From Herbaspirillum sp. meg3 (GTDB taxonomy: Bacteria > Pseudomonadota > Gammaproteobacteria > Burkholderiales > Burkholderiaceae_D), in assembly GCF_002257565.1 (NCBI RefSeq), contig NZ_CP022736.1, positions 3,720,001 to 3,784,000 of the forward strand: a DNA stretch of 64,000 bases, in the 5' to 3' direction. Both the position numbers and the translations under genes were made by a program. Below the pieces are notes generated by a model. The model saw only the letters and a program-made list of their open reading frames with translations. It did not search any database and was not told the DNA's origin. The stretch's first letter is position 1. Each line of letters opens with the position of its first letter. Below are positions 9,553 to 17,730 of this stretch, one piece after another.

Positions 9553-9633
9553 GCGAGGTAAAGCGGATCGTTGGTCTTGCACTGCTTCTTGTGCTACTTC
9601 TTGCGTTGTTTCTTGTCTTGTTGTTTGCATAGA

Positions 9634-11964
9634 TTATTCCGAGGTATTTCCTGCCGGCACGAGGATTTCGCGATTGCCGTTCGATTGCATGGTCGATACC
9701 AGACCGCTTTGCTCCATCTGCTCCAGCAGACGCGCTGCACGGTTGTAACCGATGCGCAAATGACGTTGCACCAGAGAAATCGATGCCCGGCGGTTTTTCA
9801 GCACGACAGCAACGGCCTGATCATAGAGCTCATCGCCTTCACTGCCGCCCGCAGCGCCACCGCCGATGGCCCCTTCGGCATCGTCGGCAACACCTCCTTC
9901 TAGGATGCCCTCGATGTAATTCGGTTCCCCCTGCTCTTTCAGATGGTCAACCACGCGGTGGACCTCTTCATCGGAAACAAAGGCGCCATGCACCCGGATC
10001 GGCAAACCGGTCCCCGGCGGCATGTACAGCATGTCACCCATGCCGAGCAGCGCTTCCGCGCCCATCTGGTCGAGAATCGTGCGCGAGTCGATCTTGCTGC
10101 TGACCTGGAAAGCAATCCGTGTCGGCACGTTGGCCTTGATCAGGCCGGTGATGACATCAACCGATGGACGCTGCGTAGCCAGAATCAAGTGAATACCGGC
10201 CGCGCGTGCCTTTTGTGCGATACGGGCGATCAGTTCTTCCACCTTCTTGCCGACCACCATCATCAGATCAGCCAATTCGTCGATGATGATGACGATGGTT
10301 TCGAGCTGTTCCAGCGGCTCCGGCGCGTCCGGTGTCAGGCTGAATGGATTAGGGATCTTTTCGCCGCGCTTTTCGGCGTCGGCGATCTTCTGGTTGTAAC
10401 CGGCGAGGTTACGCACACCCAGCTTGGACATGCGCTTGTAGCGGCGTTCCATTTCGGCCACGGCCCAGTTCAGCGCATGGCCAGCCTGTCGCATGTCGGT
10501 CACGACCGGCGCCAGCAGATGCGGGATGCCTTCGTAGATCGAGAGTTCCAGCATCTTCGGATCGATCAGAATCAGGCGTACCTGTTTCGGCGTCGATTTG
10601 TACAGCAGCGACAGGATCGTTGCGTTGATACCCACCGACTTGCCGGAACCGGTCGTACCCGCAACCAGCAAGTGAGGCATCTTGGCGAGGTCGGCCACGA
10701 CCGGATTGCCGGCGATGTCTTTACCGAGCGCCACCGTCAGGCTGGAATGGCTGTCGTTATAAACCTTGGAGCCGAGAATTTCAGTCAGGCGCACGATCTG
10801 GCGCTTGGGGTTCGGCAGCTCCAGGCCCATGAAATTCTTGCCTTGAATAACTTCCACCACGCGGATCGATGTCAGCGACAGCGAACGCGCCAGGTCGCGC
10901 GCCAGGCCGACGATCTGGCTACCCTTGACGCCGGTGGCAGGTTCAATTTCGTAACGGGTAATCACCGGGCCTGGATAGGCGGCAACGACCTTCACTTCCA
11001 CGCCGAAGTCGGAGAGCTTCTTCTCGATCAGGCGGCTGGTGAATTCCAGCGTCTCGACGGTGACCGTCTGCTGTGCCGGCGGCGCCTCATCCAGCAGCGA
11101 CAAGGGCGGCAGGCTGGAGTCGATATCCTGGAACAGGCTGGTTTGACGTTCTTTCTCGATGCGCTCGGACTTGGGCACCGCCACGACTTGCGGCTCGATA
11201 CGGATCGGCGGCGCTTCGACGATCTTGGCGCGTTCCTGCACCACGACTTCTTCGCGCTTGACGGCGGCAACGTGGCCGACCTTGCGGTCTTCGCGCGCGG
11301 AATAAAAATTGCGAATCCAGAAAATACCGTCTTCGATGGCGCCGCCAATGCGTTCCACCGCGGCCAGCCAGGACACATGGAAGAACAGGCTGAAGCCCAG
11401 TCCGAACAACAACAGCAACAGCAGCGTCGCACCGGTAAAACCCAGCGACGATTGCGCCGCGCTACCGATCATTTCACCCAGCACACCACCCGGTGCACGC
11501 GGCATTGGCGCCTTCATCGAATACATGCGCATGTATTCGATACCAAGACTGCCTGCCAGCAGGAACACAAAGCCGATGGCGCGGATCAGACCTTCCTGAT
11601 GATGTTCAGGCTCTGCCTGCTTCTGCACCAGAAAACGGTTCGCCAGTTTGCGGTAGCTGCGCCAGATGGAATGCGCCAGCAACACGCACCACCACCATGC
11701 CGACATACCAAAAATATAAAGCATCAGATCCGCCAGCCAGGCGCCGATGCGACCGCCCCAGTTGTGCAGATGGGGCACGGTATTGGCCACCGACCAACCG
11801 GGGTCGTTACGCGAATAAGTCAGCAGGATGATGGCAAGGTAGGCAAACAAGGTCGCCATGGCCAGCCAGCGTGCTTCGTAGAGCAGGCGCACCAGCCTGC
11901 TGGGCAGCGGTGGCGCTTCGGCGGCTTTGGTCGTACGGGTGTAGGCTTGGCTGGTTTTGGTCAT
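9634..11964 (-). CDS. ftsK: DNA translocase FtsK
   Basis: A 776-residue septal DNA pump that clears chromosome termini and activates XerCD at dif during division. Four to five N-terminal membrane helices (about 25-190) anchor it. A short linker (about 230-300, far shorter than in E. coli) leads to the alpha/beta motor with Walker A GTTGSGKS (about 435) and Walker B VIIIDELADLMM (about 558). The C-terminal gamma winged helix (about 705-770, ASISLVQRHLRIGYNRAARLLEQME) reads KOPS sequences. It probably forms an operon with lolA. Confidence 0.97.
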   Translation of the reverse strand: MTKTSQAYTRTTKAAEAPPLPSRLVRLLYEARWLAMATLFAYLAIILLTYSRNDPGWSVANTVPHLHNWGGRIGAWLADLMLYIFGMSAWWWCVLLAHSIWRSYRKLANRFLVQKQAEPEHHQEGLIRAIGFVFLLAGSLGIEYMRMYSMKAPMPRAPGGVLGEMIGSAAQSSLGFTGATLLLLLLFGLGFSLFFHVSWLAAVERIGGAIEDGIFWIRNFYSAREDRKVGHVAAVKREEVVVQERAKIVEAPPIRIEPQVVAVPKSERIEKERQTSLFQDIDSSLPPLSLLDEAPPAQQTVTVETLEFTSRLIEKKLSDFGVEVKVVAAYPGPVITRYEIEPATGVKGSQIVGLARDLARSLSLTSIRVVEVIQGKNFMGLELPNPKRQIVRLTEILGSKVYNDSHSSLTVALGKDIAGNPVVADLAKMPHLLVAGTTGSGKSVGINATILSLLYKSTPKQVRLILIDPKMLELSIYEGIPHLLAPVVTDMRQAGHALNWAVAEMERRYKRMSKLGVRNLAGYNQKIADAEKRGEKIPNPFSLTPDAPEPLEQLETIVIIIDELADLMMVVGKKVEELIARIAQKARAAGIHLILATQRPSVDVITGLIKANVPTRIAFQVSSKIDSRTILDQMGAEALLGMGDMLYMPPGTGLPIRVHGAFVSDEEVHRVVDHLKEQGEPNYIEGILEGGVADDAEGAIGGGAAGGSEGDELYDQAVAVVLKNRRASISLVQRHLRIGYNRAARLLEQMEQSGLVSTMQSNGNREILVPAGNTSE

Positions 11965-12311
11965 AAATCTTTATCTGGCGCACTTCTAATGCATTTTTGA
12001 AACTCAGACGACATTGTAACGGCGATTACCGGCCAGAAAAGCGGCTCGCGGAAATCACCCGCAGATTGCGTCGTTCCGGCCCTATTGAATGGATAGCGTA
12101 ATTCCATCAGGCCGGTCCGGCTGTTCGTCTATAATCTTAACCGTTTTGCAGCGCAATATAGGGCAAACGGCAACATAAGCCGTACAAGCCGCGCAGAGCC
12201 GCTATCGGCGGCCTCCGGCCTCCTTGCCATGCATTGAAATTCAGCAGACCGACATCATGTACTTGATGTTGTTGCTGCGTCTACTTCTGTTCAGTTCACT
12301 AAGAGTATTTT
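11965..12311. other. Divergent promoter region between ftsK and trxB
   Basis: About 350 bases with no supported gene. It holds TATAAT at 12130-12135 (no good -35 match), a possible trxB start point that would leave a leader of roughly 170 bases. Just upstream is an imperfect inverted repeat with arms CCGGCC...GGCCGG (about 12076-12118). An open frame running from 12224 into trxB is out of frame and not supported. Confidence 0.5.
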
Positions 12312-13265
12312 ATGACCACGTCCAAACACGCCAAGGTTTTGATTCTCGGTTCCGGCCCCGCCGGCTACAGCGCCGCCGTCTACGCAGCGCGCGCCAACCT
12401 CAATCCGGTGCTGATCACCGGCGTCGAGCAAGGCGGCCAACTGATGACCACCACCGACGTCGAAAACTGGCCGGGCGACCCGATGGGCGTGCAAGGTCCG
12501 GAACTGATGCAACGTCTGCTGCAACATGCAGAACGTTTCAATACTGAAATCATTTTCGATCACATCCACACGACCAAATTGTCGGAAAAACCGTTCCGCC
12601 TGATCGGCGACTCCGGCGAGTACACCTGTGATGCCCTGATCATTGCCACCGGCGCATCGGCGCAATACCTCGGCCTGCCTTCGGAAGAAGCTTTCATGGG
12701 CAAAGGCGTGTCAGCTTGCGCAACCTGCGACGGCTTCTTCTATCGCGGCAAGGAAGTCGCCGTGGTCGGCGGCGGCAACACTGCCGTGGAAGAAGCGCTG
12801 TACCTGTCGAACATCGCCAGCAAGGTCACCATCATCCATCGCCGCGACAAGTTCCGTGCCGAGCCTATCCTGATTGATCGCCTTCTGCACAAAGTCACCG
12901 AAGGCAAGATCGATATCAAATGGCACCACACCCTCGATGAAGTCATCGGCGACGACAGCGGCGTGACCGGCATCAAAATCAAATCGACACAAGACGGCAG
13001 CGTTACGCCGATCACTTTGCACGGTTTGTTCATCGCGATCGGCCACAAGCCCAACACCGGTATTTTCGACGGCCAACTCGATATGCATAACGGCTACATC
13101 AAGACCCGCACCGGTCTCGAAGGCTTCGCCACCGCCACCAGTATCAACGGTGTGTTCGCTGCCGGCGATGTGCAGGATCACATCTATCGCCAGGCCATCA
13201 CCAGCGCCGGTACCGGCTGCATGGCTGCGCTCGATGCCCAGCGTTATCTGGAAGGTCTGGAATAA
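12312..13265 (+). CDS. trxB: Thioredoxin reductase
   Basis: A 317-residue NADPH-dependent FAD enzyme that reduces thioredoxin. The N-terminal FAD motif is ILGSGPAGYSAAVYAARA, the redox-active pair is CATC (residues 136-139), and the NADPH motif is VVGGGNTAVEEALYL. The C-terminal FAD contact (GVFAAGDVQD) is present. The low-molecular-weight bacterial type is evident from length. It stands alone between a divergent ftsK and a clear terminator. Confidence 0.97.
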   Translation: MTTSKHAKVLILGSGPAGYSAAVYAARANLNPVLITGVEQGGQLMTTTDVENWPGDPMGVQGPELMQRLLQHAERFNTEIIFDHIHTTKLSEKPFRLIGDSGEYTCDALIIATGASAQYLGLPSEEAFMGKGVSACATCDGFFYRGKEVAVVGGGNTAVEEALYLSNIASKVTIIHRRDKFRAEPILIDRLLHKVTEGKIDIKWHHTLDEVIGDDSGVTGIKIKSTQDGSVTPITLHGLFIAIGHKPNTGIFDGQLDMHNGYIKTRTGLEGFATATSINGVFAAGDVQDHIYRQAITSAGTGCMAALDAQRYLEGLE

Positions 13266-13312
13266 ATCGGGTTGAAGTTGAATTGAAGCTGAGTTGAAGT
13301 GCGTCAACACTG

Positions 13313-13339
13313 AACAAGCCGCCCATCGGGCGGTTTGTT
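13313..13339 (+). terminator. Rho-independent terminator of trxB
   Basis: The arms AACAAGCCGCCC and GGGCGGTTTGTT form a 12-bp stem with a tight loop about 45 bases after the trxB stop. The T run is interrupted (TTTGTT), so efficiency may be moderate. Confidence 0.75.
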
Positions 13340-13356
13340 CACTTCAGAAGGATAGG

Positions 13357-13668
13357 ATGATGCCGCTGCGCCCACTATATGCCGCCGTGCTTGTCTCGCT
13401 ACTGACGCTGTCGGCTTGTACGGAGACCCACATTAACCGTGCGTCGCCTTCATCCACGTCTGCCTCGGCTTGTGACGCCGCTGCCGTTCAAGACCTGATC
13501 GGGCGCGCTGCCGACGCAGGGCTCCAGCAACAAGCGCAGACAAAGGCCGGAGCAAGCAGTGCGAGGACACTCGGCCCGCGCGACGTTGCGACCATGGATT
13601 ACAATCTGCAGCGTCTCAATCTCTATACCGACGACAATAGAATCATCATCCGCATCTCCTGCGGCTGA
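13357..13668 (+). CDS. I78-family peptidase inhibitor-like lipoprotein
   Basis: A 103-residue lipoprotein precursor. The signal MMPLRPLYAAVLVSLLTLSAC ends in a lipobox (LSAC). The rest matches the compact I78 inhibitor pattern: a C...AVQDLIGRAA helix, then LGPRDVATMDY, RLNLYTDDNRIIIRISCG at the C terminus, with two cysteines able to pair. Family members inhibit serine proteases; in other bacteria they are thought to protect the envelope. Two adjacent ATGs (13357 and 13360) follow a GAAGGAT ribosome site, and upstream starts overlap the trxB terminator and are rejected. The target protease is unknown. Confidence 0.75.
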   Translation: MMPLRPLYAAVLVSLLTLSACTETHINRASPSSTSASACDAAAVQDLIGRAADAGLQQQAQTKAGASSARTLGPRDVATMDYNLQRLNLYTDDNRIIIRISCG

Positions 13669-13703
13669 TCTGTCTACATTGCATCCGAAGCGTCTGTCCC
13701 GCC

Positions 13704-14360
13704 ATGACCACGTTCAAAGACTTTTCTTCACTCCGATCCCTGCGCAAGGACTTGCAAGCGCAGGAAGAGTTGCGCGCCAAAGAAGAAGCGGAACGCCTGC
13801 GTGCCGAACAGCGTCTGCGCGAAGAAGCCAACATTTTTCGTGACAGTATCGGCAAGGTTGCGCCACTGCGCAGCAGTGAAAAAGCCAGCCTCACGCCACC
13901 ACCGCCATTGCCGATTGCACGCCATCACATCGCCGACGAACAAGCGGCGCTCATGGAGTCGCTTTCCGACGAGTTCACCTTCGACACGCTGCTCAATAGC
14001 GATGAAAACCTGAGTTTCGCCCGGCCCGGCGTAGGCAGCGACGTGCTCAGCAAGCTGCGCCGTGGTCATTGGGTGATTCAGAATCAACTTGATCTGCATG
14101 GCTTGCGCCGCGATGAAGCACGGGAAGCACTCGGAGAATTTTTGCGTCAGGCGCGCCGCCGCGGCCAGCGCTGCGTGCGCATTATCCACGGCAAAGGACT
14201 CGGTTCGGTCAACAAGGAACCGGTGCTGAAACAAAAAGTGCGCAACTGGCTGGCGCAGAAGGATGAAGTCATTGCCTTCTGTCAGGCACGTCCGGCTGAC
14301 GGCGGTTCGGGCGCGCTGGTCGTGTTGCTGCAATCGAGCACGCCAACCAATGCGGGCTAA
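13704..14360 (+). CDS. Smr-domain (MutS2 C-terminal-like) DNA-binding nuclease protein
   Basis: A 218-residue stand-alone Smr protein. The N terminus is a charged coiled coil (about residues 10-45); the Smr domain (about 128-210) carries LDLHGLRRDEA and IIHGKGLGS, the two signature blocks associated with nicking endonuclease activity. Related proteins (SmrA/YdaL, SmrB/YfcN) act on DNA or on collided ribosomes, and which applies here cannot be told from sequence. It follows the I78 lipoprotein by 35 bases on the same strand and converges on a LysR gene. Confidence 0.85.
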   Translation: MTTFKDFSSLRSLRKDLQAQEELRAKEEAERLRAEQRLREEANIFRDSIGKVAPLRSSEKASLTPPPPLPIARHHIADEQAALMESLSDEFTFDTLLNSDENLSFARPGVGSDVLSKLRRGHWVIQNQLDLHGLRRDEAREALGEFLRQARRRGQRCVRIIHGKGLGSVNKEPVLKQKVRNWLAQKDEVIAFCQARPADGGSGALVVLLQSSTPTNAG

Positions 14361-14404
14361 ACGCTGCTTCTGCTTCTACTACGCTGCTTTGGCGCCAGAC
14401 AGAT

Positions 14405-15292
14405 TCAGCGTATTTTCAACATCTCCGCCAGCCAGTCGACGAAAGCGCGCACGCGCGGCGACAAGTGCCGGTTGTGCGAATACACGATTGATACCGGCAT
14501 AGGCGGCGGCTTGAATGCCGGCAGCACTTCTTCCAGCACACCCTGCTCCAGCAAATCCTCCACGCCGAAACGCGGCGCCTGCACGATGCCCAATCCCGCC
14601 AGACAGCACGCCATATAGGCTTCGGAACTCGCCACCGACACCTGCCCTTGCAGCTTCAAGGTTTTTAGCTCGCCGTTCTGCATGTATTCCCACGGCAAAT
14701 CGCGACCGGTGCGGCTGGAGAAATAGTTAATCATCGTGTGCTTGTCCAGCTCCGCCAGCGTGTGCGGACGGCCATGTCGATCAAGATAGGTTTTCGAGGC
14801 GTAAGTAATCTGCTCCATCGAGCCGATATTGCGCGCGATCAGCGTCGAATCGCTCAGGATACCCACCCGCACCACGCAATCGACGCCCTCGCCGACCAGA
14901 TCGACGAAGCGATCGCTGGCATTAAGCTTCAATCGGATGTCCGGATAACGGGCAAAGAATGCCGGCAATTGCGGAATCACCACCTTGTGCGCCAGGCGTT
15001 CCGGCAAATCCACGCGCACGATGCCTTGCGGCTGTTCGCGGTCGAAGAGGTTTTCCACGTCCTGAAATTCCGCCAGCAGACGTTGGCAGCGCTCCAGATA
15101 GGCGGCGCCATCGTCGGTCAGCGTCACCTTGCGCGTGGTTCGTTGCAACAGGCGAACGCCCACGCGTTTCTCAACGGATTGGATCGCATTGGTCACGGTG
15201 GCCGCGGGCAAACCCATCTGCTCGGCGGTCTTGCTGAAGCTTCCCAGTTCGGCGACGCGCACGAACACTTCCATAGCCTGAAGACGGTCCAT
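14405..15292 (-). CDS. LysR-family transcriptional regulator
   Basis: A 295-residue LysR regulator: winged helix at residues 1-60 (MDRLQAMEVFVRVAELGSFS...) and a periplasmic-binding-protein-like effector domain from about 90. It is of the CrgA/AaeR-like subgroup common in proteobacteria. It is divergent from the aldo-keto reductase gene, and the 138-base gap contains a perfect 12-bp inverted repeat, so it most likely controls that reductase and itself. Effector unknown. Confidence 0.92.
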   Translation of the reverse strand: MDRLQAMEVFVRVAELGSFSKTAEQMGLPAATVTNAIQSVEKRVGVRLLQRTTRKVTLTDDGAAYLERCQRLLAEFQDVENLFDREQPQGIVRVDLPERLAHKVVIPQLPAFFARYPDIRLKLNASDRFVDLVGEGVDCVVRVGILSDSTLIARNIGSMEQITYASKTYLDRHGRPHTLAELDKHTMINYFSSRTGRDLPWEYMQNGELKTLKLQGQVSVASSEAYMACCLAGLGIVQAPRFGVEDLLEQGVLEEVLPAFKPPPMPVSIVYSHNRHLSPRVRAFVDWLAEMLKIR

Positions 15293-15308
15293 TTTTATAA
15301 TTATCCAT

Positions 15309-15350
15309 TTTCGAATAAAGAAATCATTTTAACGCTATTTATTCGAAAAA
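15309..15350. promoter_or_regulatory. Inverted-repeat operator between LysR and aldo-keto reductase genes
   Basis: The arms TTTTCGAATAAA (15309-15320) and TTTATTCGAAAA (15339-15350) are perfect reverse complements separated by 18 bases. Similarity continues outward (ATTATCC... and ...AATAATCC). Its location in the divergent gap fits a LysR binding site. The surrounding DNA is much more AT-rich than its neighbours. Confidence 0.7.
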
Positions 15351-15430
15351 GAATAATCCCAATAATACGATCCAAGCGCTCAGGCATGTCGCCAGACAAG
15401 CGCACCACTTTATTGACGGGAAGAAACACC

Positions 15431-16432
15431 ATGGAAAAACGTACTCTCGGCCGTAACGGCCTCGTCTCTTCGGCGCTCGGTCTGGGCTGCATGGGCATGT
15501 CGGATCTCTACGGCCCGGCCAATGAGCAAGACGGCATCGCCACCATCCACGCCGCGCTGGAAGCCGGCGTCACGCTGCTCGATACCGGCGACTTCTACGG
15601 CATGGGTCACAATGAAATGCTGATTCGCGATGCACTGCACGGCGCTGGAAGCAAGCGCGACAATGCGCTCATCAGCGTCAAATTCGGCGCCATGCGCGAT
15701 GCCGGCGGTAACTGGGTCGGCATGGACAATCGTCCGGCCGCGGTCAAGAATTTCCTCGCGTATACGCTGCGCCGCCTTGGCACTGACCACATCGACATCT
15801 ACCGCCCTGCACGTCTCGATCCAAATGTGCCGATTGAAGATACCGTCGGTGCCATCGCGGAAGAAGTCAAAACCGGTCGCGTACGCCATATCGGCCTGTC
15901 GGAGGTAGGTGCAGAAACATTGCGCCGCGCACATGCAGTCCATCCCATTGCCGATCTGCAAATTGAGTATTCACTGATCTCGCGCGGCATAGAAAAAGAC
16001 ATCCTGCCGACTTGCCGCGAACTGGGTATCGGCATCACCGCTTATGGCGTGTTGTCGCGCGGTCTGATCAGCGGCCATTGGGATCCGTCGCGTCAACTCG
16101 CAGCCAATGACTTCCGCAGCACCAACCCGCGTTTTTCCGGCGACAATCTCAAGCACAACCTATCGCTGATCGAGGTGCTGCGCGCCGTTGCCGCCGACAA
16201 ACAAGCCACGCCGGCGCAGGTCGCCATTGCCTGGGTACTGGCGCAAGGCAGCGATATCGTGCCGCTGGTCGGTGCGCGCCGTCCGGAACGTCTTGCTGAA
16301 TCGTTGGGCGCATTGAAACTCACGCTGACAACACAGGATCTGGCACGCATCGAAGAAGCCATTCCCGCCGGCGCCGCAGCGGGTGATCGCTATGCCGCCT
16401 ACGCGATGGCGCATCTGGACAGCGAAAAATAA
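15431..16432 (+). CDS. Aldo/keto reductase
   Basis: A 333-residue NADPH-dependent TIM-barrel oxidoreductase of the YajO/AKR13-like type. Catalytic residues are in order: D57-Y62 region (LLDTGDFYGMGHNE), Lys in SVKFGAM, and His replaced or shifted in the IDIYRPARLDPN strand; the C-terminal NADP loop is VPLVGARRPERLAESL. The ATG at 15431 follows a GGGAAGAAACACC ribosome site; much longer upstream frames run through the divergent LysR gene and are spurious. Probably induced through the adjacent LysR. Physiological substrate unknown. Confidence 0.9.
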   Translation: MEKRTLGRNGLVSSALGLGCMGMSDLYGPANEQDGIATIHAALEAGVTLLDTGDFYGMGHNEMLIRDALHGAGSKRDNALISVKFGAMRDAGGNWVGMDNRPAAVKNFLAYTLRRLGTDHIDIYRPARLDPNVPIEDTVGAIAEEVKTGRVRHIGLSEVGAETLRRAHAVHPIADLQIEYSLISRGIEKDILPTCRELGIGITAYGVLSRGLISGHWDPSRQLAANDFRSTNPRFSGDNLKHNLSLIEVLRAVAADKQATPAQVAIAWVLAQGSDIVPLVGARRPERLAESLGALKLTLTTQDLARIEEAIPAGAAAGDRYAAYAMAHLDSEK

Positions 16433-16472
16433 GCAGCAAGATCCATCAAGCTTTGCTTCCGGCCGGAACCGA

Positions 16473-17651
16473 TCAGAAGAGATTGAACTGGCCGGATAGC
16501 GATACTCGCGGCGGACGCGCAGGTGGAATGAATTGCGACGCATCGAGCATGTCAAACCACCCGCGCTGATGCATGGCGCTACGCTGTACCGCCTTGTCAA
16601 AACGCTGACGAATCAGATCCGCCCAGACGCCCTCACCACGCATGCGCGTCGCAAAATCCGAGTCGTTGTCTTTGCCGCCGCGCATCTCGCGGATGCGATT
16701 CATCACGCGATTGGCGCGATCGGGAAAATGCGTCAGCAACCACTGCTGAAACAGGGGATTGACCTCCCAAGGCAAGCGCAACACAGTATAGCCGGCACGA
16801 TGCGCACCCGCGTCAGCAGCCGCCTCAACGATGCTTTCCAATTCAGGTTCGTTGATAAAGGGAATAATCGGTGCAATGCTGACGCTGACCGGAATACCGG
16901 CATCGGCCAAGGTACGGATCACCCGCAGACGCCGTGTCGGGGTTGCTGCACGAGGCTCCAGCTTGCGCGCCAGTGCCGGATCGAGCGTCGCAATGGTCAC
17001 TGCCGCAATCACCTGGCGCCGCGAGGCCATGGCCGCAAGAATATCCACGTCGCGCTCTATCAACGAAGACTTGGTGATCAGCGCCGCCGGGTGACGGCAT
17101 TCGTCGAGTACCTGCAAAATGCGCCGGGTAATCTGCAGCTCGCGCTCGCAGGGCTGGTAGGCATCCGTATTAATGCCGACGGTGATGGTCTCTGCAACAT
17201 AAGACGGCTTTGCCAGCTCCTTGCGCAGCAACTCCGGTGCATTCACCTTGGCGAAAATCCGGCTCTCAAAATCCAGCCCCGGCGACAAACCCAGATAGGC
17301 ATGCGTAGGGCGAGCGAAGCAGTACACGCAACCGTGCTCACAACCCCGGTAGGGATTGAGCGACACATTGAAAGGCAAGTCAGGGGACTTGTTGCGGCTG
17401 ATGATGGTCTTGGCGACTTCTTCCGTGACGACGGTGCGCAGCGCACCTGCTTCTCCATCGGCGTCACCTTCTTCACCTGTACCCCAACCATCGTCAAATC
17501 CTACGCGTTGCTGGGTTTCATAACGGCCCTGGATGTTACTGACGGCACCGCGGCCCTTGCGCGCATCGAATACCTGCGAAAACGTCTCGCCGGCGCTCTC
17601 CAGCGTGCGTGTTGTCTGCAGCGGCACCGGTCGGTAAGTTGACTTTGCCAT
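16473..17651 (-). CDS. PA0069-family radical SAM protein (spore photoproduct lyase-like)
   Basis: A 392-residue radical SAM enzyme. The cluster motif is CEHGCVYC (the CX3CX2C triad plus flanking Cys) in NPYRGCEHGCVYCFARPTH. The barrel continues through ITVGINTDAYQPCE and ALITKSSLIERD, as in the Rv2578c/PA0069 group related to SplB. The biochemical role of that group is not established. A near-consensus LexA box (17672-17691) ends 20 bases before the ATG, implying SOS induction and hence a part in DNA damage response. It converges on the aldo-keto reductase gene with a 40-base gap. Confidence 0.88.
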   Translation of the reverse strand: MAKSTYRPVPLQTTRTLESAGETFSQVFDARKGRGAVSNIQGRYETQQRVGFDDGWGTGEEGDADGEAGALRTVVTEEVAKTIISRNKSPDLPFNVSLNPYRGCEHGCVYCFARPTHAYLGLSPGLDFESRIFAKVNAPELLRKELAKPSYVAETITVGINTDAYQPCERELQITRRILQVLDECRHPAALITKSSLIERDVDILAAMASRRQVIAAVTIATLDPALARKLEPRAATPTRRLRVIRTLADAGIPVSVSIAPIIPFINEPELESIVEAAADAGAHRAGYTVLRLPWEVNPLFQQWLLTHFPDRANRVMNRIREMRGGKDNDSDFATRMRGEGVWADLIRQRFDKAVQRSAMHQRGWFDMLDASQFIPPARPPRVSLSGQFNLF

Positions 17652-17671
17652 GGCGATCCTTCAATATAATA

Positions 17672-17691
17672 TACTGTATAAATATACAGTA
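17672..17691 (-). promoter_or_regulatory. LexA/SOS box upstream of the radical SAM gene
   Basis: TACTGTATAAATATACAGTA differs at one central base from the E. coli LexA consensus (CTG-N10-CAG). The palindrome is longer than the core: 12-bp perfect arms span 17669-17694 with an AA centre. It lies between the stop of the upstream binding-protein gene and the radical SAM start, so only that gene is placed to respond. Confidence 0.88.
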
Positions 17692-17730
17692 TATCGTATC
17701 AATAAAATGCTATGCGCCCGTTCGCAATAT

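Noticed and set aside
9943..12000. 685-codon open frame antisense to ftsK
   Set aside because: Long antisense frames are common opposite GC-rich genes; composition is rich in His, Arg and Gln with no domain, and the ftsK frame is unambiguous.
14738..15430. Upstream extension of the aldo-keto reductase frame
   Set aside because: It is antisense to the LysR gene; the family start is at 15431.
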